Shown here one piece after another: positions 31,815-42,063 of a stretch of 64,000 nucleotides of DNA. The stretch's first letter is position 1. Each line of letters starts with the position of its first letter. The stretch is from Duganella lactea (GTDB lineage Bacteria; Pseudomonadota; Gammaproteobacteria; Burkholderiales; Burkholderiaceae_D): assembly GCF_009857505.1 (NCBI RefSeq), contig NZ_WWCP01000002.1, forward strand, positions 310,001-374,000. Reading direction: 5' to 3'. The notes under the pieces are model-generated. The model saw only the letters and a list, made by a program, of their open reading frames with translations, did not search any database and was not told the origin of the DNA. A program made the translations under genes and the position numbers.

Positions 31815-34800
31815 AAAATCATCTCGCCGCTCACCTCCATGCCAGCGCTAACGGCGCCGCCGGCGACCACACAGAAACTATCGGCTTCGATGTGTTCGTG
31901 CACACGGGCGCGCCGACGGCCGTCGGGCCGGCCGTGCTGCCGCCCGCCCCCGACTTGCAGCACCTCGGCATCGTTGCCGCAGACGCCATTGCGCCGGCGC
32001 CCGGCGCGCGCGTCGAAGTGGTGTTTATCGAACAAAACGTGAGCGACCTGGACGGCATGCTCAGGGCCATTGGTGGCGGCCGGGAAGTCCATGTGCTCGA
32101 CGCGGCGCAGGACGGCCTGCAGCAAATGGCGCAGATACTGGCCGGGCGCAGCGGCATCGATGCAATTCACCTGGTCACGCACGGCGCCGACGCCTCGCTG
32201 AGCCTGGGATCGCTGACTTTAAAGGCAGACAACACCGACGCCCACGCTGCCGACCTGCAGACGATCGGGCGCAGCATGAAAGACGGCGGCGACATCATGC
32301 TGTACGGCTGCAACGTCGCGGCCGGCGCCGACGGCGCGGCCTGGCTGGACCGGCTGGCGATTGTCACCGGCGCCGATGTCGCCGCGTCGAGCAACCTGAC
32401 CGGCGGCGCCGAACTGGGCGGCGACTGGACGCTGGAAGTGAACAGCGGAAAAATCGACACGCCATCGCTGGTCACGCCGGACCAGGCCCAGCTGTATCAC
32501 GCGGTACTGTCGCTCACCAGCACCGTGACGTTTGCAAACGGGGCCAATTTCGTCAACATCGGCGGTGCCACCGCCAACGACGACGTGATCTATAAGGTGC
32601 ATGCAGATCCCGGCTATCAGTTGAAGATCGATGGCGCCAACTCGGGTGTGGTGAATTATGGCGGTCCGAATATTATTGCCAACTACCAGCAAGGCAGCGA
32701 GCACCAGGTCACCATGTCATTCCAGGCCGGCCAGGTGTTTTCCATCGGCTACATCCGCCTGACCAATCTCGGCAATACGATACCCGACCAGGACCTGGTG
32801 TTTCGCGGTTATAGCGCAAGCAATCAACTGATCGCCACCAATACCTACACCCTGCCGGCGGACAACAGCGGTGCCGTGTCGCGCACGTTTACGTTCAGCG
32901 GCATGACCGACATAGCGACCCTCAAAGTCTCAGCGACCAGCATCGGCAACACGATCCAGGTGCTGCAGATCGACGCCCTTGCACTGTCCAATATCCACAT
33001 CCTCGCGCCCGACACCACGCCGCCCACGCTGGCCATTACCAGCAGCGCATCAACGCTCAAAATCGGTGAAACCGCGACCATCACGTTTACCTTCAGCGAA
33101 GATCCCGGTTCGACGTTCACCTGGAACGGCAGCAGCGGCGACGTGACGGTGACCGGCGGCACGCTGGGCGCCATTTCCGGCAGCGGCCTGACCCGCACCG
33201 CCATCTTCACGCCGACCGCCTCGACCAACGGCGGCAGCGCCAGCATCTCGGTGGCCGCCGGCACCTACACTGACGCCGCCGGCAACGGCGGCGGCGCCGG
33301 CAGCGCGGTGACCATCAGCTACGACACGCAGGCGCCGGCCGTGTCGGCGCCGGTGCTGGCCAGCGGCAGCGACAGCGGCGTCTCCGGCAGCGACGCCCTC
33401 ACCAATGTCGTGACGCCGACGCTGACCGGCACCGCCGAAGCCGGCGCCACGGTCAAGCTGTACGACTCCAACGGCACCACGCTGCTGGGAACCACGGTCG
33501 CCACCGGCGGCGCCTGGTCGATTACCAGCACCACACTGGGCGCCGGTACGCACACGCTCAAGGCCACCGCGACCGACGCGGCCGGCAACGTCAGCGCACT
33601 GTCGTCGGCGCTGGCGGTGACCATCGACACCAGCGCGCCGACAGTGGCCATCACCAGCAACGTCGCCACACTGAAAATCGGCGAAACGGCGACCATCACG
33701 TTCACCTTCAGCGAAGACCCTGGCGCCGGCTTTACCTGGAACGGCAGCAGCGGCGCCGTAACGGTGACCGGCGGCACGCTGGGCGCCATTTCCGGCACCG
33801 GCCTGACCCGCACCGCGACCTTCACGCCCACCAACGGCGTCGACGCCGGCACGGCCAGCATCTCGGTGGCCGCCGGCGCCTATACCGACAAAGCCGGCAA
33901 TGCCGGCGGCGCCGGCAGTGCGCTTGCGCTCAGCTATGACACGCTGGCCCCGGCCGCGCCGTCGACACCGGACCTGGCTGCCGCCAGCGACAGCGGCACC
34001 TCCAACAGCGACAACATCACCAACATCACCACGCCGACCTTCACCGGCACGGCGACCAGCGGCGCCACGGTAACGCTATACGACACCGACGGCATTACGG
34101 TGCTGGGCTCCACCATCGCCAGCGGCGGCGCCTGGAGCATCGTCAGCAGCACGCTCGCGGCCGGCATTCACCAGATCAGCGCCAGCGTCAGCGACGCCGC
34201 CGGCAACGTCTCGGTCTCGTCAGCGCTGTCGGTCGACATCGCCACCGCGCCGCCGACGCTGGCCATCACCAGCAGCGCCGCCACGCTGAACAGCGCCCAG
34301 ACGGCGATCATCACGTTCACCTTCAGCTCCGACCCAGGCGCCAGTTTCACCTGGGACGGCACGGCCGGCGACGTGGTGGTCAGCGGCGGCACGCTGGGCG
34401 CCATTTCCGGCAGCGGCCTGACCCGCACAGCCGTATTCACCCCGACGGCCGGCCTCAACAACGGCAGCGCCAGCATCACGGTGACGGCTGGCGCCTACAC
34501 CGATGCGGTCAACAACAGCGGCGGCGCCGGCACCAGCCCGTCGATCAGCATCGACACGCTGGCACCGAACGCGCCGGCGGCGCCTACGCTGAACAGCGAC
34601 AGCGGCGCTTCCAGCAGCGACGGCATCACCAACGTCGTCACGCCCGCTTTCAGCGGCACCGCCGAGGCCAACGCAGTGGTCACGCTGTACGACAGCGATG
34701 GCACCACCGTGCTGGGCACGACCAGCGCCAACGGTTCCGGCAACTGGAACATCACCAGCGCCGCGCTCGCTGCCGGCGCACACAGCATTACCGTCCGCCA

Positions 34801-37438
34801 GACCGATGCGGCCGGTAACGTGTCGCCGGCCAGCGCGGCGCAGAACATCACGATTGACCTCACGGCGCCGACCGCGATCGCACTCAGCACCACCACGGCG
34901 TCGTCTGGCAGTGCGTTGGCCGGTGCCGCGCTGGCCACGCTGTCGGCCACCGACGCCCAAGCCATCAGCTACAGCCTGGTGACCGGCAGCGCCGGCAACG
35001 ACGCCTCCAACGCGCTGTTTACAATCGTCGGCAGCACGCTCAAGCCCGTCGCCAACCTGGCGCTGGGCACCTATCAGCTGTATGTCAGCGCCACCGACGC
35101 CGCCGGCAACCATGCCGAGCAGGCGTTGACGTTCACCGTCAACAGCGGACCGAGTGTCACTGCCATCGAGCGCGCCGCCGCCGCATCGGCCACGGTGCCG
35201 GGCGCCGATAATTCGGTGGTCTACCGCGTCACCTTCAGCGAGCTGGTGACGGGCGTCGACGCCAGCGACTTCAGCGTGCACGGCACGGGCGCCAGCGGCA
35301 CCGTCGCCAGCGTCGTCGATACCGGCGACGGTATCCATTACCAGGTCACCGTCAGCGGCATCTCCGGCGACGGCACCCTGCGCCTGGACTTGAATGCCTC
35401 CGCCACCGGCATCCAGAACGGCGTCAGTAGCGCCATCACCGGCGGCTATACCAGCGGCCAGACCTATACCATCGACCGCACCGCGCCGGCCGCGCCGTCA
35501 ACGCCGGTGATGACGACGGCCACCGACACCGGCGCCAGCAACGCGGACGGCATCACCAGCAATACCTCGCCCGTGTTTACCGGCACCGGCGAGATCGGCA
35601 GCACGGTCACGCTCTACGACGCCAGCAATAGCAATGCCCTGATCGGCAGCGCCACGGTGGACGGCACGGGACATTACAGCATCACGCCGTCGGCGCCATT
35701 GACGCCCGGCGCCCATCAGCTTTACGCGCAGGCCAGCGATGCCGCCGCCAATACCTCGACGCATAGCGCCAACCTGGCGGTGGTGATCGACACGGCGGCG
35801 CCCACCGCCATCCTGTTGCCGACGTCCACCGTGTACACCAACGCCGGCTTGAATGCCGTGGTCGGCACACTGGGCGCGACCGATGTCGGCGGCAGCGGTG
35901 CATTGACCTACCAGCTGGAGGCGGGCGCTGGCGATACCAACAACGGCAACTTCACCATCAGCAACGGTGTGCTGACGCTGAACGACCCCAGCGCGGTCGG
36001 CGTGGCCACCGAATCGATCCGTATCAAGGTGACTGACGCCGCCGGCAATGCTTACAGCCAGGTGCTGGCCGTTCAGGTGAGCGCGCCGCCGCCCCCTCCT
36101 GACACAAGCACACCGACCGTTGACGGCGTGCCGGTCACCACGGCTCCGGTCACCTTGCCGGGTGGCGGCAGCGGTACCACGGTGACCATTCCGGTTGTGA
36201 CCGCTGGCCAGGGCACGACGGACGGCGCGACCAACGTGGCGGACATTCCGCTGGTCACTGCCAACAACAGTGCGCTGCTGACCGCACAGGTGCCGGTCGG
36301 CGCCGGTCTGTCCGCGACCGGCGGCAGCAGCCAGCCAGCCGGCAATTCCCTGGAGCAACTGATCGCAGCGATCAAGGCGCAGACCACGACGCATGACGCC
36401 GCCGACCAGGGCCATTTGACCGGCAACGGCACGCAGTTCCTGGGCCTGTTGCGGGACGACGTGCCGCTACTGGTCAGCACGATCACGCTGAGCAATGTCG
36501 ATGTGGCGGTCAGCACGCCGCTGACGCTGACGGGCACCTCGGCGGCCAATCAGCACACGGCGCTGGTGATCGATACCAGCGCCCTGCCGGGCAATGCCAA
36601 CATCGTGCTCAATCACGTGGATTTCGCCGCTGTGGTGGGCGCGGCGACGGTCACCGGCAATACGGCGGGACAGATCATCACCGGCGACAGCGCCAGCCAG
36701 CATGTGACAATCTCCGCCGGCACGGCCAGCCAGATCCATGTCGGCGGCGGTAGCGATGTGCTGCAATATGGCATAAACAGTGCGGCGGCCACCCAAGTTG
36801 CCGGAGCGCCGCAGGCGGCCCGGCTGTTCAGCGCGCCACTGGTCCCCAACAGCACCACGACGGGTAGCCTGACGGCGGCGACCTCCATCCTGCTCAACGG
36901 CGGCAAGGACGCCGACACCGCCAGCTTTGCCAAAGCCCAGTCGGCGTATACCATCGATCAGCGCGATGGCTATGTTCTGCTCACCGACAACAGCGATGCC
37001 ACCCAGCGTATCACCGTCACCAACGTCGAGCGCCTGCAATTCCAGGATGGCTCGGTGGCGGTGCAAAGCCGCGATGCGCTGACCACGATTGCAGGCTTGT
37101 ACGCGTCGGTACTGGGACGTCAGGCGGAGATTGCCGGTTTCAATTTCTGGGGAGCCTTCGAGGCCAATGGCATGAGCTTGGGAGCGATCACGGTGGGGAT
37201 ACTCAATTCCAGCGAAGCGATCGCACGCGGATACGGGCTGAACGGCGACGCAACGCATGACATCAACACCCTGTACCAAGCGCTCTTTGGCCGTCAAGGG
37301 GAAATTGCCGGAATTGAATTCTGGAAAGATTTGATGACACATGGATACAGCATTGTCGATGTTGCCAACGGTTTCGTCGGCTCAGCGGAAATGGTCGGGC
37401 ACAAACTGGCGGCGACCGGATGGGATTTGGTATTTTAG
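31811..37438 (+). CDS. Giant secreted repeat protein: DUF4347, Ig-like modules, DUF4214
   Basis: 1875 residues, no Sec signal. Residues ~66-235: DUF4347, with IHLVTHG (His124) and IMLYGCNVAAG (Cys167). ~236-396: a beta domain. ~397-1020: three repeats of a bacterial Ig-like pair (an ITFTFSEDPG type followed by a type with TGTAEAGATVKLYDS and ATDAAGNVS). ~1020-1425: cadherin-like and further Ig-like domains, including RVTFSELVTGVDASDF. A Pro-rich hinge lies near 1430. ~1440-1745: Thr/Val-rich beta region. ~1750-1870: two DUF4214 units (YASVLGRQAEIAGFNFW; YQALFGRQGEIAGIEFW), ending in DLVF, a C terminus typical of type I secretion substrates. No secretion genes are in view. Probably a surface adhesin or S-layer-associated protein. 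Confidence 0.85.
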   Translation: MKNHLAAHLHASANGAAGDHTETIGFDVFVHTGAPTAVGPAVLPPAPDLQHLGIVAADAIAPAPGARVEVVFIEQNVSDLDGMLRAIGGGREVHVLDAAQDGLQQMAQILAGRSGIDAIHLVTHGADASLSLGSLTLKADNTDAHAADLQTIGRSMKDGGDIMLYGCNVAAGADGAAWLDRLAIVTGADVAASSNLTGGAELGGDWTLEVNSGKIDTPSLVTPDQAQLYHAVLSLTSTVTFANGANFVNIGGATANDDVIYKVHADPGYQLKIDGANSGVVNYGGPNIIANYQQGSEHQVTMSFQAGQVFSIGYIRLTNLGNTIPDQDLVFRGYSASNQLIATNTYTLPADNSGAVSRTFTFSGMTDIATLKVSATSIGNTIQVLQIDALALSNIHILAPDTTPPTLAITSSASTLKIGETATITFTFSEDPGSTFTWNGSSGDVTVTGGTLGAISGSGLTRTAIFTPTASTNGGSASISVAAGTYTDAAGNGGGAGSAVTISYDTQAPAVSAPVLASGSDSGVSGSDALTNVVTPTLTGTAEAGATVKLYDSNGTTLLGTTVATGGAWSITSTTLGAGTHTLKATATDAAGNVSALSSALAVTIDTSAPTVAITSNVATLKIGETATITFTFSEDPGAGFTWNGSSGAVTVTGGTLGAISGTGLTRTATFTPTNGVDAGTASISVAAGAYTDKAGNAGGAGSALALSYDTLAPAAPSTPDLAAASDSGTSNSDNITNITTPTFTGTATSGATVTLYDTDGITVLGSTIASGGAWSIVSSTLAAGIHQISASVSDAAGNVSVSSALSVDIATAPPTLAITSSAATLNSAQTAIITFTFSSDPGASFTWDGTAGDVVVSGGTLGAISGSGLTRTAVFTPTAGLNNGSASITVTAGAYTDAVNNSGGAGTSPSISIDTLAPNAPAAPTLNSDSGASSSDGITNVVTPAFSGTAEANAVVTLYDSDGTTVLGTTSANGSGNWNITSAALAAGAHSITVRQTDAAGNVSPASAAQNITIDLTAPTAIALSTTTASSGSALAGAALATLSATDAQAISYSLVTGSAGNDASNALFTIVGSTLKPVANLALGTYQLYVSATDAAGNHAEQALTFTVNSGPSVTAIERAAAASATVPGADNSVVYRVTFSELVTGVDASDFSVHGTGASGTVASVVDTGDGIHYQVTVSGISGDGTLRLDLNASATGIQNGVSSAITGGYTSGQTYTIDRTAPAAPSTPVMTTATDTGASNADGITSNTSPVFTGTGEIGSTVTLYDASNSNALIGSATVDGTGHYSITPSAPLTPGAHQLYAQASDAAANTSTHSANLAVVIDTAAPTAILLPTSTVYTNAGLNAVVGTLGATDVGGSGALTYQLEAGAGDTNNGNFTISNGVLTLNDPSAVGVATESIRIKVTDAAGNAYSQVLAVQVSAPPPPPDTSTPTVDGVPVTTAPVTLPGGGSGTTVTIPVVTAGQGTTDGATNVADIPLVTANNSALLTAQVPVGAGLSATGGSSQPAGNSLEQLIAAIKAQTTTHDAADQGHLTGNGTQFLGLLRDDVPLLVSTITLSNVDVAVSTPLTLTGTSAANQHTALVIDTSALPGNANIVLNHVDFAAVVGAATVTGNTAGQIITGDSASQHVTISAGTASQIHVGGGSDVLQYGINSAAATQVAGAPQAARLFSAPLVPNSTTTGSLTAATSILLNGGKDADTASFAKAQSAYTIDQRDGYVLLTDNSDATQRITVTNVERLQFQDGSVAVQSRDALTTIAGLYASVLGRQAEIAGFNFWGAFEANGMSLGAITVGILNSSEAIARGYGLNGDATHDINTLYQALFGRQGEIAGIEFWKDLMTHGYSIVDVANGFVGSAEMVGHKLAATGWDLVF
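33031..34875 (+). repeat. Three tandem 615-bp coding repeats
   Basis: The segment beginning GGCCAT(T/C)ACCAGCA recurs at 33031, 33646 and 34261, a spacing of exactly 615 bp (205 codons). Long stretches, such as the one ending GGCGGCACGCTGGGCGCCAT, are almost identical between copies. Each unit encodes two Ig-like domains. The next 615-bp position does not continue the pattern. Confidence 0.8.
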
Positions 37439-37486
37439 ACGGATGCGGCCACACAACCGCCACTCTGTGCGGCCATGCGCGGGATT

Positions 37487-37504
37487 GACGCCGCCAGCGG
37501 CGTC
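37487..37504. repeat. Perfect short hairpin between convergent genes
   Basis: GACGCCGC-CA-GCGGCGTC, a perfect 8-bp stem with a 2-base loop in the 99-bp gap between the giant gene and the DUF4259 gene. It could help end transcription from either side; no T run follows. Confidence 0.4.
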
Positions 37505-37537
37505 ACGGCGAAATCGGGGCGTGCTGTGCAGCGCCGA

Positions 37538-37951
37538 TTAAACGCTAACGCGGGCGCGGAGGTCGGCGACGGCGGCTTGCCAGTCGCTGTAGTGCTCGCT
37601 TTCTTCCCACAGCTGGCGCAGTTCGCTGTCGGCCGACAGGATGCGGTCGAGGGCGCGGACGGCCTTGTCGGCCAGGTCGGCGCGCGGTTTGGCTTTGGGC
37701 TTGCGGGCGGCCACCCATTCGTCGATGGCGGCGCTGTCTTCGGTTGACGGGCCGCCCTTGCCTTGCAGCCGCGCCAGCACTTCGATCGCCACCAGGGCTT
37801 CGGCGGCGAACGGCGCTTCCAGTTCGCCGGATGCGTCCAGCACCGTGTTCAGCGTGTCTTCCACCGCGTCCATATTGCTCGTTTCGTGCAGGTCTTCCGC
37901 CCAGTCTTGTGCGTAGTCGTTGCCGAACGCGTCTACCGCCCAGGTGCCCAT
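37538..37951 (-). CDS. DUF4259 domain protein
   Basis: 137 residues. The start MGTWAVDAFGNDYAQDWAEDL is the defining motif of DUF4259 (GxWGxGxFxNDxAxDW). The rest is helical with WESEHYSDWQAAVADLRARV at the end. Function not known; no membrane segment. It lies 4 bp downstream of the SPFH gene stop and is probably transcribed with it. Confidence 0.8.
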   Translation of the reverse strand: MGTWAVDAFGNDYAQDWAEDLHETSNMDAVEDTLNTVLDASGELEAPFAAEALVAIEVLARLQGKGGPSTEDSAAIDEWVAARKPKAKPRADLADKAVRALDRILSADSELRQLWEESEHYSDWQAAVADLRARVSV

Positions 37952-37955
37952 ATGC

Positions 37956-38891
37956 TTACTCCTTGATGATTTTGCTTTGCGTCTTGACCACTTGCATGGC
38001 GGTCGCGATCAGGCCGCTCATGTCGCCCAGATTGGCCGGTATGATAATCGAATTGTTGGTCTTGGCCAGCTGGCCGAAGGCGCCAACGTATTGCTCGGCG
38101 ACCTTCAGGTTCATGGCCTCGTCGCCGCCCGGTTCGCGCAGCGCGGCGCCGACCTGGCGCAAGGCAGACGCATTCGCTTCCGCCAGCGCGACAATCGCTG
38201 CCGCCTGACCTTGCGCGCGGTTGATCGCGGCCTGCTTGTCGCCCTCCGAACGCGCAATCTGCGCTTCACGCTCGCCGCTGGCGATGTTGATCTGTTCCTG
38301 CTTGCGGCCCTCCGAGGCGGCGATCAGCGCGCGCTTCTCACGCTCAGCGGTGATCTGCGCCTGCATCGCGTGCAGGATTTCCTTCGGCGGCGTCAAATCC
38401 TTGATTTCGTAGCGCAGCACTTTCACGCCCCAGTTGGCGGCCGATTCATCGATCGCATTGACGATGGCGGTGTTGATGTGCTCACGCTCTTCAAACGTCT
38501 TGTCCAGCTCCATGCGGCCGATCACGGAACGCAGCGTGGTCTGCGCCAGTTGGGTGATCGCGGCGATGTAGTTGGAGGAGCCATATGAGGCGCGCATGGC
38601 GTCGGTGATCTGGAAATACAGGATGCCGTCCACCTGCAACTGCGTGTTGTCGCGCGTGATGCAGACCTGCGGCGGCACGTCCAGCGGTATCTCCTTCAGC
38701 ACGTGCTTGTAGGCGATGCGGTCGACAAACGGAATCACGATGTTGAGGCCTGGCCCCAGCGTCGCGTGATATTTGCCAAGGCGCTCCACCACCCACGCGT
38801 GCTGCTGCGGCACCACGTTGATCGTCTTGAACACAAACACCAGGGCCAAAATAAACAGGATGAGGGTGACGTTGCCGATACTGATATCCAT
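37956..38891 (-). CDS. SPFH/stomatin-like membrane protein (QmcA type)
   Basis: 311 residues. Start ATG 38891 is preferred because GGAG lies 7 bp upstream; an ATG at 38903 overlaps that site. One N-terminal membrane helix (ITLILFILALVFVF-like), then the SPFH domain: QQHAWVVERLGKYHATLGPGLNIVIPFVDRIAYKH, VDGILYFQITD, and LRYEIKDLTPPKEILHAMQAQ, followed by a helical coiled region (AEREKRALIAASEGRKQEQINIASGE). Such proteins assemble large rings in the inner membrane and often control FtsH-like proteases. Next to an NfeD protein, the usual partner. Confidence 0.9.
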   Translation of the reverse strand: MDISIGNVTLILFILALVFVFKTINVVPQQHAWVVERLGKYHATLGPGLNIVIPFVDRIAYKHVLKEIPLDVPPQVCITRDNTQLQVDGILYFQITDAMRASYGSSNYIAAITQLAQTTLRSVIGRMELDKTFEEREHINTAIVNAIDESAANWGVKVLRYEIKDLTPPKEILHAMQAQITAEREKRALIAASEGRKQEQINIASGEREAQIARSEGDKQAAINRAQGQAAAIVALAEANASALRQVGAALREPGGDEAMNLKVAEQYVGAFGQLAKTNNSIIIPANLGDMSGLIATAMQVVKTQSKIIKE

Positions 38892-38913
38892 GTAGTTCTC
38901 CATGAGTGAATTC

Positions 38914-39339
38914 TTAAGCCGCCACAATCAGGCGGCTGCCGCGTATTTCGCGGATGGTGTAGGCGCCCGGCACGGCGGTGCCGCCCGGTGCCAGCTCGAC
39001 GTCCCACAGCGCGCCGCGATACATCACGCGCGCCGCGTTATCCTGCCACGCCGGCACATGCACGGTTTGACCGATGTCGAGATTGACGTTCGGATCGCGC
39101 TCGGCCTGCACGCGTTGTTGCGCGCGGCCGTAACGGCTGCGGCGCAGCGCCACCGTGGCAGCCACGCCGACCAGCGCCGCCACCAACAGTTGCAAGGCCG
39201 GGCCAAAGCCCAGCAACGCCGCGCCGCCACCGGCCGCCAGCCCTATCGCGATCATCAGCAGGTAGAAGGTACCGACGAACAGTTCCAGTATCACCGTCGC
39301 GCCGGCCGCGGCCAGCCAATAGCTCCAGTCATTCATCAT
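38914..39339 (-). CDS. NfeD-family membrane protein
   Basis: 141 residues. Two to three hydrophobic segments (WLAAAGATVILELFVGTFYLLMIAIGLAAGGGAALLG; LLVAALVGVAATVAL), then an OB-like C-terminal domain with VMYRGALWDVELAP and LIVAA end. Short NfeD proteins are encoded with SPFH partners and are thought to work in membrane microdomains. ATG 39339 has AAGGAGACC upstream. 22 bp from the SPFH start, so same operon. Confidence 0.85.
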   Translation of the reverse strand: MMNDWSYWLAAAGATVILELFVGTFYLLMIAIGLAAGGGAALLGFGPALQLLVAALVGVAATVALRRSRYGRAQQRVQAERDPNVNLDIGQTVHVPAWQDNAARVMYRGALWDVELAPGGTAVPGAYTIREIRGSRLIVAA

Positions 39340-39360
39340 GGTCTCCTTTTCAAAGGCAAA

Positions 39361-39393
39361 AACCCCCGCTTCCCGTTGCGGGCCGCGAGGGTT
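39361..39393 (-). terminator. Intrinsic terminator after ppsA
   Basis: Read leftward: AACCCTCGC, a 15-base loop, GCGGGGGTT followed by Ts. The stem has one T-G wobble. It lies 85 bp past the ppsA stop and just before nfeD. Confidence 0.7.
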
Positions 39394-39477
39394 TCTGTTG
39401 CTGGCAGATGGTGTTAATAGAGTTTTTTGCTACTAAATTCATTAACTCCAGTCTAAACCATTTTCAGCCGGCGTCAA

Positions 39478-41907
39478 TCATTTTTGCAGACTGGCCAGCT
39501 TCTGCCAGGTGTCGATCACCGAGTCCGGATTCAGCGACATCGATTCGATGCCCTGCTCCATCAGCCACGCCGCGAAGTCCGGATGGTCCGATGGCCCCTG
39601 GCCGCAGATGCCGATGTACTTGCCCTGCGCGCGGCAAGCCTGGATCGCCTGCGACAGCAGCGCCTTGACGGCGTCGTCGCGCTCGTCGAAGTCAGCCGCC
39701 AGCAGCGCCATGCCGGAATCCCGGTCCAGGCCCAGGGTCAGCTGGGTCAGGTCGTTGGAACCGATCGAGAAGCCGTCGAAGTGCTCCAGGAAGCGCTCCG
39801 CCAGAATCGCGTTCGATGGCACTTCGCACATCATGATCAGGCGCAGGCCGTTTTCGCCGCGCACCAGGCCGTTTTTGCCCAGCAGGTTGACGACCTTCTC
39901 GGCCTGGCCCAGCGTGCGCACGAACGGCACCATGATTTCGACGTTGGTCAGGCCCATGTCGTTACGCACGCGTTTCATCGCGGCGCATTCCATTTCGAAC
40001 GCGCCGGCGAAATCGTCGGCCAGGTAACGTGCCGCGCCGCGGAAGCCCAGCATCGGATTTTCTTCATCCGGCTCGTAGCGCGAACCGCCGATCAGCTTCT
40101 TGTACTCGTTGGACTTGAAGTCCGACAGGCGCACAATCACCGGCTTCGGCCAGAACGCGGCGGCGATGGTGGCGATGCCCTCGGCCAGCTTGTCGACGTA
40201 GAACGCGCGTGGCGACGCGTGACCGCGCGCCACCGACTCGACGGCCTTTTTCAGGTCGGCGTCGATGTTCGGATATTCCAGGATCGCTTTCGGGTGCACA
40301 CCAATATTGTTATTGATGATGAACTCCAGCCGCGCCAGACCGACACCGGCATTCGGCACCGACTGGAAGTCGAAAGCCAGCTGCGGATTGCCGACGTTGA
40401 GCATGATCTTGGTCGGCAGCTTGGGCAGTTCGCCGCGCGCCACTTCCGAGATTTCGGTTTCCAACAGGCCGTCGTAGATCTTGCCTTCATCGCCTTCGGC
40501 GCAAGACACGGTGACGAAGGTGCCGTCTTTCAGCACCTCGGTCGCATCGCCGCAGCCCACCACCGCCGGCACGCCCAGTTCACGCGCGATGATCGCGGCG
40601 TGGCAGGTACGGCCGCCACGGTTGGTGACGATGGCCGAGGCGCGCTTCATCACCGGTTCCCAGTTAGGGTCGGTCATGTCGGCCACCAGCACGTCGCCAG
40701 GCTGCACGCGTTCCATTTCCGACGGGTCGGTGATCACGCGCACCGGACCGGCGCCGATCTTCTGGCCGATGGCGCGGCCCGACGCCAGCACGGTGCCGGA
40801 CGATTTCAGCTTGAAGCGCTGCTGCACGTCGGTCGCCTTCTGCTGCGACTTCACGGTTTCAGGACGCGCCTGCAGGATGTACAGTTTGCCGTCGCGGCCA
40901 TCCTTGCCCCACTCGATGTCCATCGGACGCTGGTAGTGGTTTTCGATGATGACGGCGTACTTGGCCAGTTCCACCACTTCGTCGTCGGTCAGCGAATAGC
41001 GGTTGCGCAGCTCCACCGGCACGTCGACGGTCTTGACCGAGCGGCCGGCCTTGGCTTCGGCGGTGAATTCCATCTTGATCAGCTTCGAACCGATGTTGCG
41101 GCGGATCACAGGCGACTTGCCCTTCTCCAGCATCGGCTTGTGGACGTAAAACTCGTCCGGATTCACCGCGCCCTGCACCACCGTCTCGCCCAGGCCATAG
41201 CTGGAGGTGACGAACACCACGTCCTTGAAGCCGGACTCGGTGTCGATGGTGAACATCACGCCGGCGGCGCCCAGGTCCGAGCGCACCATGCGCTGCACGC
41301 CGGCCGACAGTGCCACCTCGGCGTGGGTGAAGCCTTTGTGTACGCGGTAGGAAATCGCGCGGTCGTTGTAGAGGGAGGCGAAGACGTGCTTCATCGCGTC
41401 CAGCACGTTGTCGATGCCGACCACGTTGAGGAAGGTCTCCTGCTGGCCGGCGAACGAGGCGTCCGGCAAGTCTTCGGCGGTGGCCGAGGAACGCACCGCG
41501 AACGACATTTCGGTCGACGAATCGGCCACGAGTTTTTCGTAGAAGGACTGGATCTCCGCTTCCAGGCGTGGCTGGAATGGCGTGTCGATGATCCACTGGC
41601 GGATTTCGGCGCCGGCCTGGGCCAGCGAGCGCACGTCGTCAATGTTCAGATCCGCCAGACGCTCGGCGATACGGTCGGCCAGCGACTTGCCGCCGTCCAC
41701 GCTGTGCGACAGGAAGTCGCGGAAGGCCTGGGCCGTGGTGGCAAAGCCGCCCGGCACACGCACGCCGGCGCCCGCCAGCTGGCTGATCATCTCGCCGAGC
41801 GAGGCGTTCTTGCCGCCGACGGATTCGACATCCGTCATCCGTAAATTTTCAAACGAGGCAACGTAAACCGCTTCGTTGTTTTGCTCCTTCAATGCTGCGT
41901 TGGACAT
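39478..41907 (-). CDS. ppsA: Phosphoenolpyruvate synthase
   Basis: 809 residues from ATG 41907 (AAAGGTG upstream). N-terminal ATP-grasp domain ([40 protein letters not shown]), swivelling phosphohistidine domain with [21 protein letters not shown] (catalytic His), and the C-terminal PEP/pyruvate barrel ([13 protein letters not shown] with catalytic Cys). Converts pyruvate + ATP to PEP + AMP + phosphate for gluconeogenesis. Divergent from its regulator ppsR, 156 bp apart. Confidence 0.96.
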   Translation of the reverse strand: MSNAALKEQNNEAVYVASFENLRMTDVESVGGKNASLGEMISQLAGAGVRVPGGFATTAQAFRDFLSHSVDGGKSLADRIAERLADLNIDDVRSLAQAGAEIRQWIIDTPFQPRLEAEIQSFYEKLVADSSTEMSFAVRSSATAEDLPDASFAGQQETFLNVVGIDNVLDAMKHVFASLYNDRAISYRVHKGFTHAEVALSAGVQRMVRSDLGAAGVMFTIDTESGFKDVVFVTSSYGLGETVVQGAVNPDEFYVHKPMLEKGKSPVIRRNIGSKLIKMEFTAEAKAGRSVKTVDVPVELRNRYSLTDDEVVELAKYAVIIENHYQRPMDIEWGKDGRDGKLYILQARPETVKSQQKATDVQQRFKLKSSGTVLASGRAIGQKIGAGPVRVITDPSEMERVQPGDVLVADMTDPNWEPVMKRASAIVTNRGGRTCHAAIIARELGVPAVVGCGDATEVLKDGTFVTVSCAEGDEGKIYDGLLETEISEVARGELPKLPTKIMLNVGNPQLAFDFQSVPNAGVGLARLEFIINNNIGVHPKAILEYPNIDADLKKAVESVARGHASPRAFYVDKLAEGIATIAAAFWPKPVIVRLSDFKSNEYKKLIGGSRYEPDEENPMLGFRGAARYLADDFAGAFEMECAAMKRVRNDMGLTNVEIMVPFVRTLGQAEKVVNLLGKNGLVRGENGLRLIMMCEVPSNAILAERFLEHFDGFSIGSNDLTQLTLGLDRDSGMALLAADFDERDDAVKALLSQAIQACRAQGKYIGICGQGPSDHPDFAAWLMEQGIESMSLNPDSVIDTWQKLASLQK

Positions 41908-42063
41908 AAAAACACCTTTTTGATGATAGAAATCTTTCCGGCTGTCGGCAGACTCATATTCTTGCTTATTCTGGTGGTCGTGCCGCACAATGCATCCTGT
42001 TGGCGCACATTCTACAGCCTGTGGCGCGAATTGACGATTCACAATAGGATACTTGCACTAAAC

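Noticed and set aside
33000..34900. Regularly spaced repeats considered as a CRISPR array or satellite
   Set aside because: The 615-bp period is in frame and encodes Ig-like protein modules; CRISPR repeats are short with unique spacers.
39484..41844. Long plus-strand open frame opposite ppsA
   Set aside because: It mirrors the codons of ppsA, is His/Arg/Val-rich, and has no known domain; a GC-driven shadow.
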